From assembly GCA_025356695.1 (NCBI GenBank), contig JANXSE010000336.1:1-6052 (forward strand): 6,052 nt of DNA, in the 5' to 3' direction. Positions 5,276 through 6,052 of this stretch are shown in pieces (positions within the stretch are counted from its first letter, which is position 1; each line of letters starts with the position of its first letter). The stretch is from Betaproteobacteria bacterium (GTDB taxonomy: Bacteria; Pseudomonadota; Gammaproteobacteria; Burkholderiales; SG8-41). Below the pieces are notes generated by a model. It was given only the letters and a program-made list of their open reading frames with translations. It was not told the DNA's origin and ran no database searches. Position numbers and translations under genes: made by a program.

Positions 5276-6052
5276 ATGACCAGCAACTTTGTAGCCCGGA
5301 AGGAGCGCAGCGTATTCCGGGACCGGCCTGCGCAGAACCCCGGAATGCGCTGCGCTCCTTCCGGGCTACGAGCCGTCGTGTTCGCCACGGCAACATTTCT
5401 CGCGACGACAGCGCTCGCACAACCCTATCCATCGAAACCGATCCGCCTGATCGTGCCGCAGGCGCCGGGCAGCAACAGCGACATCGTCAGCCGCATCGTC
5501 TCGACCAAGCTGTCGGAAATACTCGGCCAGCAGATCGTCATCGACAACCGCACCGGCGCCACCGGCATCATCGGCAGCGAGATGGCGGCGCGTGCCGCGC
5601 CCAACGGCTACACGCTGTTCGCCGGCTCCGTGGTGACGCATGCGCAGCTGCCGGTCACCTACAAGAAGCTGCCCTACGATCCGGTGCGCGACTTCGCGCC
5701 GATCACCATGCTCTATCTGACCGACGTGCTGCTCGGCGTGCATCCGTCGCTGCCGGTCAAAAATGTCAAAGAGTTCATTGCCTACGCGAAGAGCAAGCCG
5801 AACACGCTCAACTATGCCTCGGCCGGCACCGGCTCGGTGGCCCATCTGGCCGGTGTCATGCTGATCAACATGACCGGCATCACCTCGACGCACATTCCGT
5901 ACAAAGGCGGCGCGGCCAATATCCTCGCCGTCGCCGGCGGTGAAGCGCAATGGCTGGCAGCACCCATCGGCTCGACCATCGGCCAGGTGCGCGCCGGCCG
6001 CATCCGCGGGCTCGCCGTCGGCGGCAGCGAACGCTCGTCGTTCATGCCGGAA
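5276..6052 (+). CDS. Bug/TctC-family periplasmic solute receptor 4, 3' end cut by window, repeat-encoded N-terminus
   Basis: The frame is open from ATG 5276 through the last base, giving 259 codons without a stop. About 320 or more are expected for the family, so roughly 65-70 C-terminal residues lie outside. Mature-part landmarks are YPSKPIRLIVPQ (51-62), the first ligand loop APGSNSD ending at D69 (SNSD where GGxxD is common), APNGYTLFAGS (108-118), YDPVRDFAPIT (134-144), YASAGTGSVAH (180-190) and IPYKGGAANIL (207-217). The hydrophobic core VVFATATFLATTALA and cleavage after A48 (ALA|QPYP) mark a Sec signal peptide. It carries an odd n-region of about 33 residues, of which residues 6-31 are encoded by an inverted REP-like pair. 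ATG 5276 has AGGTGA upstream and begins one base after the EthD-like stop. ATG 5345 (residue 24) would give a signal peptide of normal 25-residue size and remains possible. The product is periplasmic and its ligand is unknown. Confidence 0.88.
   Translation, partial: MTSNFVARKERSVFRDRPAQNPGMRCAPSGLRAVVFATATFLATTALAQPYPSKPIRLIVPQAPGSNSDIVSRIVSTKLSEILGQQIVIDNRTGATGIIGSEMAARAAPNGYTLFAGSVVTHAQLPVTYKKLPYDPVRDFAPITMLYLTDVLLGVHPSLPVKNVKEFIAYAKSKPNTLNYASAGTGSVAHLAGVMLINMTGITSTHIPYKGGAANILAVAGGEAQWLAAPIGSTIGQVRAGRIRGLAVGGSERSSFMPE
5291..5369. repeat. REPIN-like inverted pair of REP sequences inside the start of a CDS
   Basis: The left arm (5291-5321) and right arm (5339-5369) are reverse complements at 30 of 31 positions, with a 17-base spacer. 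Each arm has REP architecture: GTAG at its outer end, then an internal palindrome CCCGGAA...TTCCGGG (5295-5301 with 5315-5321, and 5339-5345 with 5359-5365) around a GCGCAGC-type centre. GTAG followed by an imperfect palindrome is the known signature of REPs moved by RAYT (Y1 transposase-related) enzymes, and an inverted doublet of this size is called a REPIN. The single difference (T5313 opposite G5347) becomes a U-G wobble in RNA, so all 31 positions can pair. No RAYT gene is in the window. The element lies 16 bases after the EthD-like stop and within codons 6-32 of Bug receptor 4. It has no U-tract after it, so it is not a terminator. Confidence 0.85.

Noticed and set aside
5291..5369. Inverted repeat at the start of Bug receptor 4 read as a terminator of the EthD-like gene
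   Set aside because: There is no T-run after the right arm (gagccgtcg follows), the downstream reading frame is open straight through it, and each arm has REP architecture.

Overview
The window is GC-rich and looks chromosomal. It most likely comes from a betaproteobacterium of the Burkholderiales type. The basis is four periplasmic solute-receptor genes of the Bug (TctC-like) family within 6 kb, an expansion typical of that group, plus dispersed palindromic repeats between genes. No rRNA, tRNA, CRISPR array, integrase or transposase gene is visible.

Layout. Bases 1-251 carry no gene and are filled by a cluster of C/G-rich palindromic repeats. A leftward three-gene unit follows. Read in transcription order it is Bug receptor 2 (3306-2329), Bug receptor 1 (2277-1297) and a D-2-hydroxyacid dehydrogenase (1271-252), with gaps of 51 and 25 bases. 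A second block of the same repeats, in opposite orientation, lies at 3387-3498. Beyond it is a leftward Bug receptor 3 (4521-3520). A 105-base divergent control region (4522-4626) separates that gene from a rightward pair: a two-module EthD-like alpha/beta-barrel protein (4627-5274, GTG start) and Bug receptor 4 (5276 to beyond the window end).

Working together. Bug proteins bind small, mostly carboxylated metabolites in the periplasm. A D-2-hydroxyacid dehydrogenase interconverts 2-hydroxy and 2-keto acids in the cytoplasm. EthD-like barrels usually accompany catabolic genes. The neighbourhood therefore looks like uptake and catabolism of organic acids. The substrates cannot be read from the sequence, and no TctA/TctB membrane partners are present, so the receptors are 'orphans' here.

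Most notable point. The first codons of Bug receptor 4 contain a complete inverted pair of REP-like repeats (5291-5369). Each arm starts with GTAG, the arms match at 30 of 31 positions, and the spacer is 17 bases. This is the architecture of a REPIN. It keeps the reading frame open and encodes the N-terminal extension of the signal peptide. Such elements normally sit between genes, so this one is either a domesticated in-frame insertion or an insertion that moved the functional start codon.
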